Made by a program: the position numbers and the translations under genes
Shown: one piece after another, positions 1 to 6,151 of the stretch
Layout of the letters: every line of letters begins with the position of its first letter
How positions within the stretch are numbered: the stretch's first letter is position 1
Origin: an uncultured Collinsella sp.
GTDB lineage: Bacteria; Actinomycetota; Coriobacteriia; Coriobacteriales; Coriobacteriaceae
NCBI GenBank assembly: GCA_900546455.1
Contig: URCS01000043.1
Span: forward strand, 1 to 16,789
Direction: 5' to 3'
Length of the DNA: 16,789 nucleotides
Notes under the pieces: model-generated
The model's database searches: none
What the model was told of the DNA's origin: nothing
Seen by the model: only the letters and a program-made list of their open reading frames with translations

Positions 1-1
1 G

Positions 2-169
2 GCGCAGCGCCGCGAAGATCGCACCGCTCGCGAGGCCGGGGCCCGCGCACTCGAGGGCGTGGCCCAGGCCCAGCCCAAGAAAAAGAAGAGTACCGGAGCT
101 AAGCGCTCTCGTGTGACCAAGTCCGCCCAAGGCATCAAAGTCTCGATGCCAAGCAAAAAGAAGAAGTAG
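2..169 (+). CDS. C-terminal end of an unidentified protein with a Lys-rich tail (partial)
   Basis: The frame is open from the window edge to a TAG stop at 167-169, giving 55 residues of a protein that starts outside the window. The piece is Arg/Ala/Glu-rich at first (AQRREDRTAREAG), then strongly basic, and it ends in four lysines (PSKKKK). Such tails often bind nucleic acid or ribosomes, but no domain is visible and I do not recognise the family. Reading direction and codon use match the genes that follow. The next gene starts about 100 bases later and appears to have its own promoter, so this is probably the last gene of a separate unit. Confidence is good that it is coding, and nil on function. 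Confidence 0.6.
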   Translation, partial: AQRREDRTAREAGARALEGVAQAQPKKKKSTGAKRSRVTKSAQGIKVSMPSKKKK

Positions 170-226
170 CTACGCGCCCTGGCGATGTTGAATTGGTGCC
201 TTGCTCCTGTGGGGCCGTGGCGATGT

Positions 227-232
227 TATGCT
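227..232 (+). promoter_or_regulatory. Possible extended -10 promoter for the zinc-ribbon gene
   Basis: TATGCT at 227-232 is preceded by TGT at 224-226, giving the extended -10 form TGnTATGCT. It lies about 40 bases before the GTG start at 273. No good -35 hexamer sits 16-18 bases upstream (TTGCTC at 201-206 is 20 bases away). A 10-base direct repeat, TGGCGATGTT (180-189 and 218-227), brackets the -35 area and its second copy runs into the -10. Low confidence, sequence pattern only. Confidence 0.3.
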
Positions 233-272
233 CTAACCTCGATTGTTTGAATTGCTTCGGAAAGAGGATGCC

Positions 273-1415
273 GTGATCTGCCCGCATTGCCTTAAGACTA
301 TCGAGGACGGCGCCTCGTTTTGCCCCTACTGCAACGCCTATGTGGGTCCGGGCGATGGTCCCGAGCACACCGAGTTCGTGTTCTGCGAGGGCTGCGGTGC
401 CCGTCTTTCTCCGCATGATCGTACGTGCCCCAAATGCGGACGCCCCGCTCCGGGTATCCTCTCCGAGGATGCGGCCGCATCCGACCTGGCAGCGGGCCGC
501 ACGGCGGGCTTTCCGCGCCTAACGCAAGAGCAGATCGATACCGAGGTGCCTCATGCGCCGGCCTCGGCTGCTGCGGTTCTTTCGGACGCCGCCGATCCCA
601 ACGAGACCTGCGTGCTGCCGGCTTTCGATAAGGATTTCGGTATCCCCAAGGTCGATATTCCCACGCCCGTTTCCCTGCACGACGATGCTCAAAAACCCAA
701 GCGCAAAGTGCATCCCGACGAGGACGCCTATCACAAGCACAAGCGTCATATTCCCAAGCCGCTCATCGTCATCGCGGTACTTGCCGTCGTTTGCGGCGGT
801 GCCTATTGGTTCGTGACGACCGATCCCATGGGTGTCATGCCTGGCTTCTACGACCAGTTTGGCCAAGCTGCACAAACCACCTTCCCCACGCGCCAAAAGG
901 GCGAGGCGACTGAGGACGATACCAAGCAGGACGATTCTGCCGAGGTGGTCCAGGAAGAAACCGTGCTGACCGATGATCGGCTCTATACCAGGCTCGACGG
1001 TCTGTATCAGACCATCGTGTCCTACGGTGACGAGGACCAGATCGGCGAGGTCATCGATTCCTTTAACAACGGTTATCTCCGAACGCCGCTGTCCACCCGT
1101 CAGGAGCTGTCGCAGAGTGCCTACGCCCTTCGCGACCAGATCAAAAAGACGCAAGATGAGCTCAACAACCTTAAGTACCAGGACGATACGGTCTATGCGG
1201 ACGACATCGCTCACTTAAAGCAGCTTGCCGAGTGGATGTACGAGCGTGTCGACGTGATTTGCCAGAGCTGGGATATCTCGCTGGCCATTCCCGATGGCGA
1301 GTCGATGAGTTCCCACCAAAGCGAGATCCTGGCGCCCATCGCGCAGGGCGGCAACAGCGCGCTGAACCAGTACGACGCCAATGTGGGTTCCTGGAAGCCG
1401 CAGCAGCATTCCTAA
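273..1415 (+). CDS. Zinc-ribbon membrane protein, single-pass, unknown function
   Basis: A 380-residue protein. I place the start at GTG 273, not TTG 243, because GAGG at 264-267 is correctly spaced and the protein then opens directly with a zinc-ribbon cysteine knuckle. Cysteine pairs lie at C3/C6, C17/C20, C38/C41 and C52/C55, so there are two double zinc ribbons, the second ending CPKCG. An acidic, Pro/Ala-rich linker follows, then a His/Lys-rich basic patch (145-162), one membrane helix (about 163-181), a charged linker, and a mostly helical external domain (about 235-345) ending in a polar tail. Basic residues before the helix put the zinc ribbons in the cytoplasm. Proteins of this plan are common in Gram-positive bacteria and rarely characterised. 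No enzyme motif is visible. It is followed by the promoter of the cyclophilin gene. Confidence 0.85.
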   Translation: MICPHCLKTIEDGASFCPYCNAYVGPGDGPEHTEFVFCEGCGARLSPHDRTCPKCGRPAPGILSEDAAASDLAAGRTAGFPRLTQEQIDTEVPHAPASAAAVLSDAADPNETCVLPAFDKDFGIPKVDIPTPVSLHDDAQKPKRKVHPDEDAYHKHKRHIPKPLIVIAVLAVVCGGAYWFVTTDPMGVMPGFYDQFGQAAQTTFPTRQKGEATEDDTKQDDSAEVVQEETVLTDDRLYTRLDGLYQTIVSYGDEDQIGEVIDSFNNGYLRTPLSTRQELSQSAYALRDQIKKTQDELNNLKYQDDTVYADDIAHLKQLAEWMYERVDVICQSWDISLAIPDGESMSSHQSEILAPIAQGGNSALNQYDANVGSWKPQQHS

Positions 1416-1453
1416 AATTAGTTCGCCATAGTCGGCATAACCTACGTGCGCAA

Positions 1454-1483
1454 TTGATGTAAGCCCATGCTTATTGCTACAAT
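1454..1483 (+). promoter_or_regulatory. Probable sigma-70-type promoter for the cyclophilin gene
   Basis: TTGATG at 1454-1459 and TACAAT at 1478-1483 are separated by 18 bases, and TGC directly before the -10 makes it an extended -10. Expected transcription start is near 1490, about 33 bases before the ATG at 1523. The intergenic stretch 1416-1522 is more AT-rich than its surroundings, as promoters often are. I see no terminator for the upstream gene here. Confidence 0.6.
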
Positions 1484-1522
1484 TCGTACAAATATGCTTT
1501 AAACGCACGAGGAAGGAACCAC

Positions 1523-2065
1523 ATGTTTGGTTTTAAGAAAGAGTTCTACACGCCCGAGTATCAGCTTGCCGGCGACGAGTGCGCCGTTATCGAGACGTCG
1601 AAGGGTACCATCAAGGTCAAGTTTGACGGCGAGGGCGCTCCCATTCATGTCGCGAACTTCTGCGAGCTTTCCACGATGGGTTTCTATGATGGCCTTAAGT
1701 TCCATCGTTATGTGCCCGGTTTTGTCATCCAGGGCGGCGACCCCAATACCCGAGATATGTCCGGCGCCGACGTCGCTGCCGGTCTTGAGGGTCCCGACGG
1801 CATGCCCGGTACCGGTGGTCCCGGCTACTGCATCAAGGGCGAGTTTGCCTCCAATCCGCGCAACAGCCATGTCGATGGTGCCCTTGCCATGGCACGCTCC
1901 ATGGACCCCGATTCTGCGGGTTCGCAGTTCTACTTCTGCCTGGGTGCCCAGCATAACCTCGATTCCGGTTACACCGTCTTTGGTACCACGGTCGAGGGTC
2001 TCGATGTGATTTCGCAGCTGCGTGCCGGCGACGAGATCGTCCATGTCGAGATCGTTCACGAGTAA
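1523..2065 (+). CDS. Cyclophilin-type peptidyl-prolyl cis-trans isomerase
   Basis: A 180-residue single-domain cyclophilin that catalyses cis/trans isomerisation of Xaa-Pro bonds during protein folding. Visible family motifs are FHR (60-62, with catalytic Arg62), GFVIQGGDP (66-74, with active-site Phe67 and Gln70), the GTGGPGY loop, SQFYF, and LDSGYTVFG. The residue matching Trp121 of human cyclophilin A is Asn (QHNLD), as expected for a bacterial form with poor cyclosporin binding. There is no signal peptide or lipobox, so it should be cytosolic. The ATG start follows AGGAAGGA (1510-1517) at a good distance. The TPR gene begins 11 bases after its stop, so the two are probably co-transcribed. 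The family assignment is secure; the in vivo client is unknown. Confidence 0.95.
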   Translation: MFGFKKEFYTPEYQLAGDECAVIETSKGTIKVKFDGEGAPIHVANFCELSTMGFYDGLKFHRYVPGFVIQGGDPNTRDMSGADVAAGLEGPDGMPGTGGPGYCIKGEFASNPRNSHVDGALAMARSMDPDSAGSQFYFCLGAQHNLDSGYTVFGTTVEGLDVISQLRAGDEIVHVEIVHE

Positions 2066-2076
2066 AGGGGATTTCC

Positions 2077-3381
2077 TTGAATAGCCAGCTGATCCAACAG
2101 GGCCGCGCCGCTTACCGCGCGGGTGATTTTTCCGCTGCAGCCCAGATGCTTGGGGCGGCAAAGACTCCCGATGAGATTATGGGCGAGGCCGATCACCTTC
2201 GTGGTAACGCCTTGATGCACCTGGGCATGTATGCCGAGGCCGCCGAGGCCTACGCCGCCGCCCTCAACGACGGCACCTATGGCAAGCGCGGCGCGCTGCT
2301 CACCAACCGCGGCAAGGCGCTCGCCGCCGTGGGCGACTACACGACGGCCGCTCAGGCGTTCTCTGCTGCTACGCAGGACGCTTCTTATGCCACGCCGTTC
2401 AAGGCCTATCTGGGCCTGGGTAACGCGCTGTTCCAGTCGGGCGACTATGCCAACGCGGGTACTGCCTTCCGTCAGGCTGCCATCGATGGCGCCAATCCGG
2501 CTCCTGCCGCCGCGCTCGGCGAGCTCGGTCGTTGCTTCATCAAGCTCGGCCGTCCGGCGGATGCCGTGGAGACCTACCGCACGGCTATCGACTTTGCCGG
2601 CCCCCGCGACGACACGCGTGCGCTCAACGCCGGCATGGGTCAGGCGCTTTCTGCCGCCGGCCGTCCCTCCGACGCACTCGATGCCTTTAACGCCGCTACT
2701 GCCGATGGCATCTACCAGCTCACCTCCGAGCAGGCCGATGAGCTTGCCCGCGTGCACGATTCGCTTGCCGCGCTGTCTGCCCAGACGGCTATGGCCACGG
2801 CTCCGGCGCCCGCGATGGACGCTCCTGCCGTCGATCCGCTCGATCCTACGGGCGCGACCGGTCAGTTTATGCCCGATCCCTCGGACACCGGCTTCTTTAC
2901 GCTGTCCGAGTCCGAGATGGTCCAGCAGGACCGTCAGGATCGTAAGCAGGCCAAGGTCCGTCGTCGCCATCGCCACGCGGGTCTCAAAGTCTTCATCGTG
3001 CTGCTTCTGCTCATTTTGATCGCCGCGGGCGGTCTGGGCTTTGCCTACACGCGCGGCTTTGGCTTCCCGTCTCAGGAGTCTGTTGTTACCGATCTGTTCC
3101 AGGCTGCCGGCGACGGTGACACCGCAAAGGCCGAGTCTTGCCTGGCATCGAGCCTGTCCGAGGACGCTAAGTCGATGATCATCTCCTCGATTCCGCAGGG
3201 TGCCACCGTGTCCGTCGAGGGCATGGATCAGTCCATGACCGAGACGACCGCTAAGGTGAAGGCATCGCTGTCCAAGGGCGGCGAGCAGGAGTACACCGTC
3301 AAATTCGTGCGCTCCGACAACCATATCGGCTGGGCCGTTTCCTCGCTCGATATGGATTTCTCGGCTGCTGACAACCAGTAG
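2077..3381 (+). CDS. TPR-repeat membrane protein with external C-terminal domain
   Basis: A 434-residue protein. The TTG start is supported by AAGGGG (2065-2070) six bases upstream. Residues 1 to about 220 form five or more tetratricopeptide repeats, recognisable by the G-x-A-L/A-x-x-x-G-D/R-Y...A...F/Y-x-x-A pattern (ALMHLGMYAEAAEAYAAAL is one). An Ala/Pro-rich, then acidic, linker leads to a basic patch (RRRHRHAG) and one membrane helix at about 305-325. The last 105 residues lie outside the membrane and look like a small alpha+beta domain ending in beta strands, perhaps NTF2-like (inference). TPRs bind protein partners, so this may tether a cytoplasmic complex to the membrane. It lies directly upstream of mreB, which makes a role in envelope growth possible but unproven. 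It shares its plan with the zinc-ribbon protein two genes upstream. Confidence 0.88.
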   Translation: MNSQLIQQGRAAYRAGDFSAAAQMLGAAKTPDEIMGEADHLRGNALMHLGMYAEAAEAYAAALNDGTYGKRGALLTNRGKALAAVGDYTTAAQAFSAATQDASYATPFKAYLGLGNALFQSGDYANAGTAFRQAAIDGANPAPAAALGELGRCFIKLGRPADAVETYRTAIDFAGPRDDTRALNAGMGQALSAAGRPSDALDAFNAATADGIYQLTSEQADELARVHDSLAALSAQTAMATAPAPAMDAPAVDPLDPTGATGQFMPDPSDTGFFTLSESEMVQQDRQDRKQAKVRRRHRHAGLKVFIVLLLLILIAAGGLGFAYTRGFGFPSQESVVTDLFQAAGDGDTAKAESCLASSLSEDAKSMIISSIPQGATVSVEGMDQSMTETTAKVKASLSKGGEQEYTVKFVRSDNHIGWAVSSLDMDFSAADNQ

Positions 3382-3403
3382 TGACCTTATGGGATTTAGC
3401 TTT

Positions 3404-3436
3404 GCCCGGCGCTTCACCGCAAGTGAGGTGCCGGGC
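3404..3436 (+). terminator. Strong 14-bp hairpin between the TPR gene and mreB (possible U-less terminator)
   Basis: GCCCGGCGCTTCAC (3404-3417) pairs with GTGAGGTGCCGGGC (3423-3436) across the full 14 bp, using two G-U pairs, around the five-base loop CGCAA. It starts 22 bases after the TPR stop. What follows is TTGCGC rather than a T run, so it is not a standard intrinsic terminator. U-less hairpin terminators have been proposed for actinobacteria. It may instead be an mRNA-stabilising 3' end or an operator, since the likely mreB promoter region begins at its base. Confidence 0.5.
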
Positions 3437-3464
3437 TTGCGCTAGTATGATGAGCTAGTAGTTT
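3437..3464 (+). promoter_or_regulatory. Weak candidate mreB promoter
   Basis: TTGCGC (3437-3442) and TAGTTT (3459-3464) are spaced by 16 bases. TATGAT (3446-3451) is an alternative -10, but without a recognisable -35 because the hairpin occupies that place. Either would give a short leader before the TTG start at 3497. A promoter is expected here because a strong hairpin separates mreB from the upstream gene, but the elements themselves are poor. Confidence 0.3.
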
Positions 3465-3496
3465 TCCAGCAATCATCCAACACATCAGGAGTTGCG

Positions 3497-4540
3497 TTGT
3501 TTTCTTTGATGGATATGTTCTTCGGTAGCTATGCGGGCGATCTTGCCATCGACCTCGGCACCGCAAATACGCTTGTCTCCGTGCGCGGCAAGGGCATCGT
3601 CATTCGCGAGCCCTCTGTAGTCGCCATCGACAAGAACGACGAGCGCATCCTGGCGGTCGGTATCGAGGCAAAGCGCATGCTCGGCCGTACGCCCGGCAAC
3701 ATCGTGGCCGTTCGTCCCCTGAAGGACGGCGTCATCGCCGACTTCGATGTTACCGAGGCTATGCTTCGCTACTTTATCGACAAGGCGTCTGAGAAGCGCT
3801 ATCCGTGGACTCCGCGTCCGCGTGTTGTCGTCTGCGTTCCCTCCGGTGTCACGTCGGTCGAGAAGCGTGCCGTCTTTGAGGCCACGATCCAGGCCGGGGC
3901 CCGCCAGGCCTATCTGATCGAGGAACCCATGGCTGCCGCTATCGGCGCCGACCTGCCCGTCGAGGAACCCACCGGCTCCATGGTCATCGACATCGGTGGC
4001 GGTACCACCGAGGTTGCCGTTATCGCCATGGGCGGCATCGTCGTCTCGCAGTCCATCCGTATTGCCGGTGACGAGTTCGATCAGGCCATCCTCACGCACG
4101 TTCGCGATGCCTACAACCTTGCCATCGGCGAGCGTACGGCAGAGGACATCAAGATCAAGGTCGGTTCCGCCGTGCCGCTCAAGGACGAGCTCGACGTCGA
4201 GGTCAACGGCCGCGACGTGATCACCGGTCTGCCCAAGACCGTGCGCATCGAGAGCGAGGAGATTCGTCGCGCACTCAACAAGCCGCTCGACGAGATGGCC
4301 AAGGCCGTCAAGGACGCACTCGACGCTACGCCTCCCGATCTTGCCTCGGACCTTATGTACTACGGTATTTTGCTGACCGGTGGCGGCGCGCTGCTGCGCG
4401 GTCTCGACGTGCGCCTGCGCGATGAGACCGGCGTTTCGGTCAACGTCAGCCCCACGGCGCTCGATAACGTCGTTAACGGCTGTGCCCGCGTGCTCGAGGC
4501 CAATGCGTTTGATGGCGGCTTCGTCCAGACCAATGCTTAA
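3497..4540 (+). CDS. mreB: Rod shape-determining protein MreB (bacterial actin)
   Basis: A 347-residue actin homologue, full family length. It polymerises with ATP into membrane-bound filaments that steer the elongation machinery (MreC, MreD, PBP2, RodA). Actin-fold motifs are visible: phosphate-1 loop DLGTANT (19-25), the RPLKDGVIADF segment, phosphate-2 loop DIGGGTTE (165-172), and the adenosine loop LTGGGALLRG (293-302). The N-terminus has a short hydrophobic run (MFSLMDMFFG) of the kind that anchors MreB to the membrane. The TTG start is chosen because AGGAG (3487-3491) lies five bases upstream; in-frame ATGs at 3509 and 3515 have no such site. It opens the mreBCD-mrdA-rodA operon, and mreC starts 21 bases after its stop. 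Confidence 0.98.
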   Translation: MFSLMDMFFGSYAGDLAIDLGTANTLVSVRGKGIVIREPSVVAIDKNDERILAVGIEAKRMLGRTPGNIVAVRPLKDGVIADFDVTEAMLRYFIDKASEKRYPWTPRPRVVVCVPSGVTSVEKRAVFEATIQAGARQAYLIEEPMAAAIGADLPVEEPTGSMVIDIGGGTTEVAVIAMGGIVVSQSIRIAGDEFDQAILTHVRDAYNLAIGERTAEDIKIKVGSAVPLKDELDVEVNGRDVITGLPKTVRIESEEIRRALNKPLDEMAKAVKDALDATPPDLASDLMYYGILLTGGGALLRGLDVRLRDETGVSVNVSPTALDNVVNGCARVLEANAFDGGFVQTNA

Positions 4541-4561
4541 TTTCCAAAAGGTGGATTCCAT

Positions 4562-5560
4562 TTGGCACGATCTTCGGGTTTCTCCACAAATCTGAATACC
4601 AAGCGACAATCAACGGGTATGCGCCCGTTGATTGTTTTCAGCCTGATTTCGGTGTTGCTGCTCACGTTTTACATCCGAGAGGGCGAGGCAGGGCCGATTC
4701 ATGCCGTGCGTTCGGGCGTAACGACGATTACCTCTCCGGTGCGCTTTGTGGGCTCGGCTGTGGCGGCTCCCTTCAATGCGATTGGCAACGTGTTCTCTAA
4801 CCTAACGGCGTCGCAGGACACGCTCGACGAGCTCAAGAAGCAAAATGAGGAGCTGACCTCTAAGGTCGCCGAGCTTTCTGAGGCTCAAAAGACTGCCGAG
4901 CGCCTGGAGGGCCTGGTCGGGCTGCAATCGACCTACAACCTCAAATCGACCGCAGCTCGTATCGTTGGTGCCTCCGGCGATGCCTGGACCTCGACCGTTA
5001 CCATCGACAAGGGCTCTGCCGACGGCCTTACCATCAACATGCCCGTGACGAGTTCTGCCGGTGTTATCGGCCAGATCATCGAAGTCTCGGCCAAGACGTC
5101 CACCGTGCGCCTGATTGGCGACGAGAACTCGGGTGTGTCCGCCATGGTACAGGACACGCGCGCCCAGGGCATGCTGCAGGGTCAGGCTGATGGCACGCTG
5201 CGTCTCGAGTACGTGAGCGTCGACTCCGACGTTAAGGTTGGCGACATTATCGTGACCTCGGGTATCGGCGGCGTGTTCCCCAAGGGTCTACCGCTCGGCA
5301 CCGTCTCGTCGGTTGAGAAATCGGCAAACGACGTGTACTACACCATTGTGGTGCGCGCTCAGACCACGGCCGAGAACAACGAGGAAGTGCTGGTCATTAC
5401 CTCGCTGACCGACGAACAGTCAGCCTCGGATGAGGACGTGAGCACGGCCAACAGCACGCCGCAGGGAACGTCGCGCGATGCTGCGACCAAGACGAAGGAC
5501 GAGAGCTCGGATGACAGTTCCGACACGTCCGAGACGACCGATTCTGGCTCGAGCGAATAG
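4562..5560 (+). CDS. mreC: Rod shape-determining protein MreC
   Basis: A 332-residue elongasome scaffold that activates PBP2 from outside the membrane. It has a short cytoplasmic N-terminus (1-20), one membrane helix (about 21-38), a coiled coil (about 84-120, LKKQNEELTSKVAELSEAQK), and the paired beta-barrel MreC core (about 125-275) with conserved stretches such as GVIGQI and TSGIGGVFPKGLPLG. The tail (about 280-332) is rich in Ser, Thr, Asp and Glu and probably disordered. TTG 4562 is favoured by AAAAGGTGG (4547-4554) about seven bases upstream. An in-frame ATG at 4619 (residue 20) would keep the helix, but it lies in the loop of an inverted repeat and lacks a good ribosome site. mreD follows within 12 bases. 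Confidence 0.96.
   Translation: MARSSGFSTNLNTKRQSTGMRPLIVFSLISVLLLTFYIREGEAGPIHAVRSGVTTITSPVRFVGSAVAAPFNAIGNVFSNLTASQDTLDELKKQNEELTSKVAELSEAQKTAERLEGLVGLQSTYNLKSTAARIVGASGDAWTSTVTIDKGSADGLTINMPVTSSAGVIGQIIEVSAKTSTVRLIGDENSGVSAMVQDTRAQGMLQGQADGTLRLEYVSVDSDVKVGDIIVTSGIGGVFPKGLPLGTVSSVEKSANDVYYTIVVRAQTTAENNEEVLVITSLTDEQSASDEDVSTANSTPQGTSRDAATKTKDESSDDSSDTSETTDSGSSE
4606..4638 (+). repeat. Perfect 12-bp inverted repeat with T-run inside the mreC start (terminator-like)
   Basis: ACAATCAACGGG (4606-4617) and CCCGTTGATTGT (4624-4635) are exact reverse complements around the six-base loop TATGCG, followed by TTT. The RNA form is a stable hairpin with a short U tract, resembling an intrinsic terminator or attenuator, placed at codons 15-26 of mreC. 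The codons in the stem include CAA, TCA, TTG, ATT and GTT, which are unusual beside the G/C-ending codons around them. This suggests the nucleotide sequence itself is under constraint. The function is inference. Confidence 0.6.
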
Positions 5561-5571
5561 GGGGCATGTCC

Positions 5572-6138
5572 ATGGATCTACACGAGCAGGGGATGAGCTC
5601 CCGCACGTTTGTGATCGCCGCCATCGTGTGCGTGCTGCTGCAGGCAGGCCTGGCACCGCAGATCTACATTGCGGGCGGTCGCGTCAACTTCATGATTATC
5701 CTGGTGTGCCTAAGCGTGTTCTCGGGCGACCCGACCCGTGCCGTCGTGTGCGGTTTTTGCAGCGGCTTGTTTTATGACCTGTCCGCTGCCGTGCCGGTGG
5801 GCGTTATGTCGCTCCTGCTGACTGTGGGTTCTTTTGCCCTGGTGCACAGCGCCGTCGGTCAGACGGGCGGTACCCCGAGTGCGCGCGGCGTTACTGTGGG
5901 CGCCTTTGCGCTCGTCATTAATGTGATCTACAGCATCATCTTGATGTTTATGGGTTTGGAGACGAGCTTTGTTGTGGCGATTTTCGGCCATGCGCTGCCG
6001 TCCTCGATCCTGACGGGTCTGGTTGCCATTCCGTTTTTGATGTCCGGCGTCGTGCCGCAGTCCGGCTATGGATTCTCCGCACGTGGCGGACGCCAGGCGG
6101 GTATGCGCTTTAAGCCCAAGACCCGCAAGCTCAAATAG
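5572..6138 (+). CDS. mreD: Rod shape-determining protein MreD
   Basis: A 188-residue integral membrane protein of the elongasome, a partner of MreC. It has about five hydrophobic helices: roughly 9-27, 31-48, 52-85 (probably two), 102-125 and 130-155. A positively charged tail follows (RFKPKTRKLK), consistent with a cytoplasmic C-terminus. MreD is weakly conserved in sequence, so the call rests on size, hydrophobicity, the G-x-x-x-GLFYDL-like segment (GFCSGLFYDLSA) and its place between mreC and the PBP2 gene. ATG 5572 is preferred over ATG 5566, because AGGGGG (5559-5564) is seven bases from the former and only one from the latter. The PBP2 gene starts 13 bases after its stop. Confidence 0.92.
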   Translation: MDLHEQGMSSRTFVIAAIVCVLLQAGLAPQIYIAGGRVNFMIILVCLSVFSGDPTRAVVCGFCSGLFYDLSAAVPVGVMSLLLTVGSFALVHSAVGQTGGTPSARGVTVGAFALVINVIYSIILMFMGLETSFVVAIFGHALPSSILTGLVAIPFLMSGVVPQSGYGFSARGGRQAGMRFKPKTRKLK

Positions 6139-6151
6139 GGGAGGCCCGTAG

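Noticed and set aside
243..272. Upstream TTG start for the zinc-ribbon gene
   Set aside because: No ribosome site precedes TTG 243, whereas GAGG at 264-267 fits GTG 273, and the protein then begins directly with its first zinc-binding cysteine pair.
2056..3417. 453-codon open frame on the minus strand opposite the TPR gene
   Set aside because: It is longer than the real gene, but its product is Gly/Arg/Leu-rich with no domain, while the + strand encodes clear TPR repeats and a membrane helix. Long antisense frames are expected from G/C-ending codons.
4544..4565. CCAAA/TTTGG pairing that could hide the mreC ribosome site and start
   Set aside because: Only five weak base pairs around a 12-base loop, easily found by chance and unlikely to be stable.
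3485..4609. 374-codon open frame on the minus strand opposite mreB
   Set aside because: A shadow of the highly conserved mreB reading frame; the product looks like random His/Asp/Gly/Leu-rich sequence.
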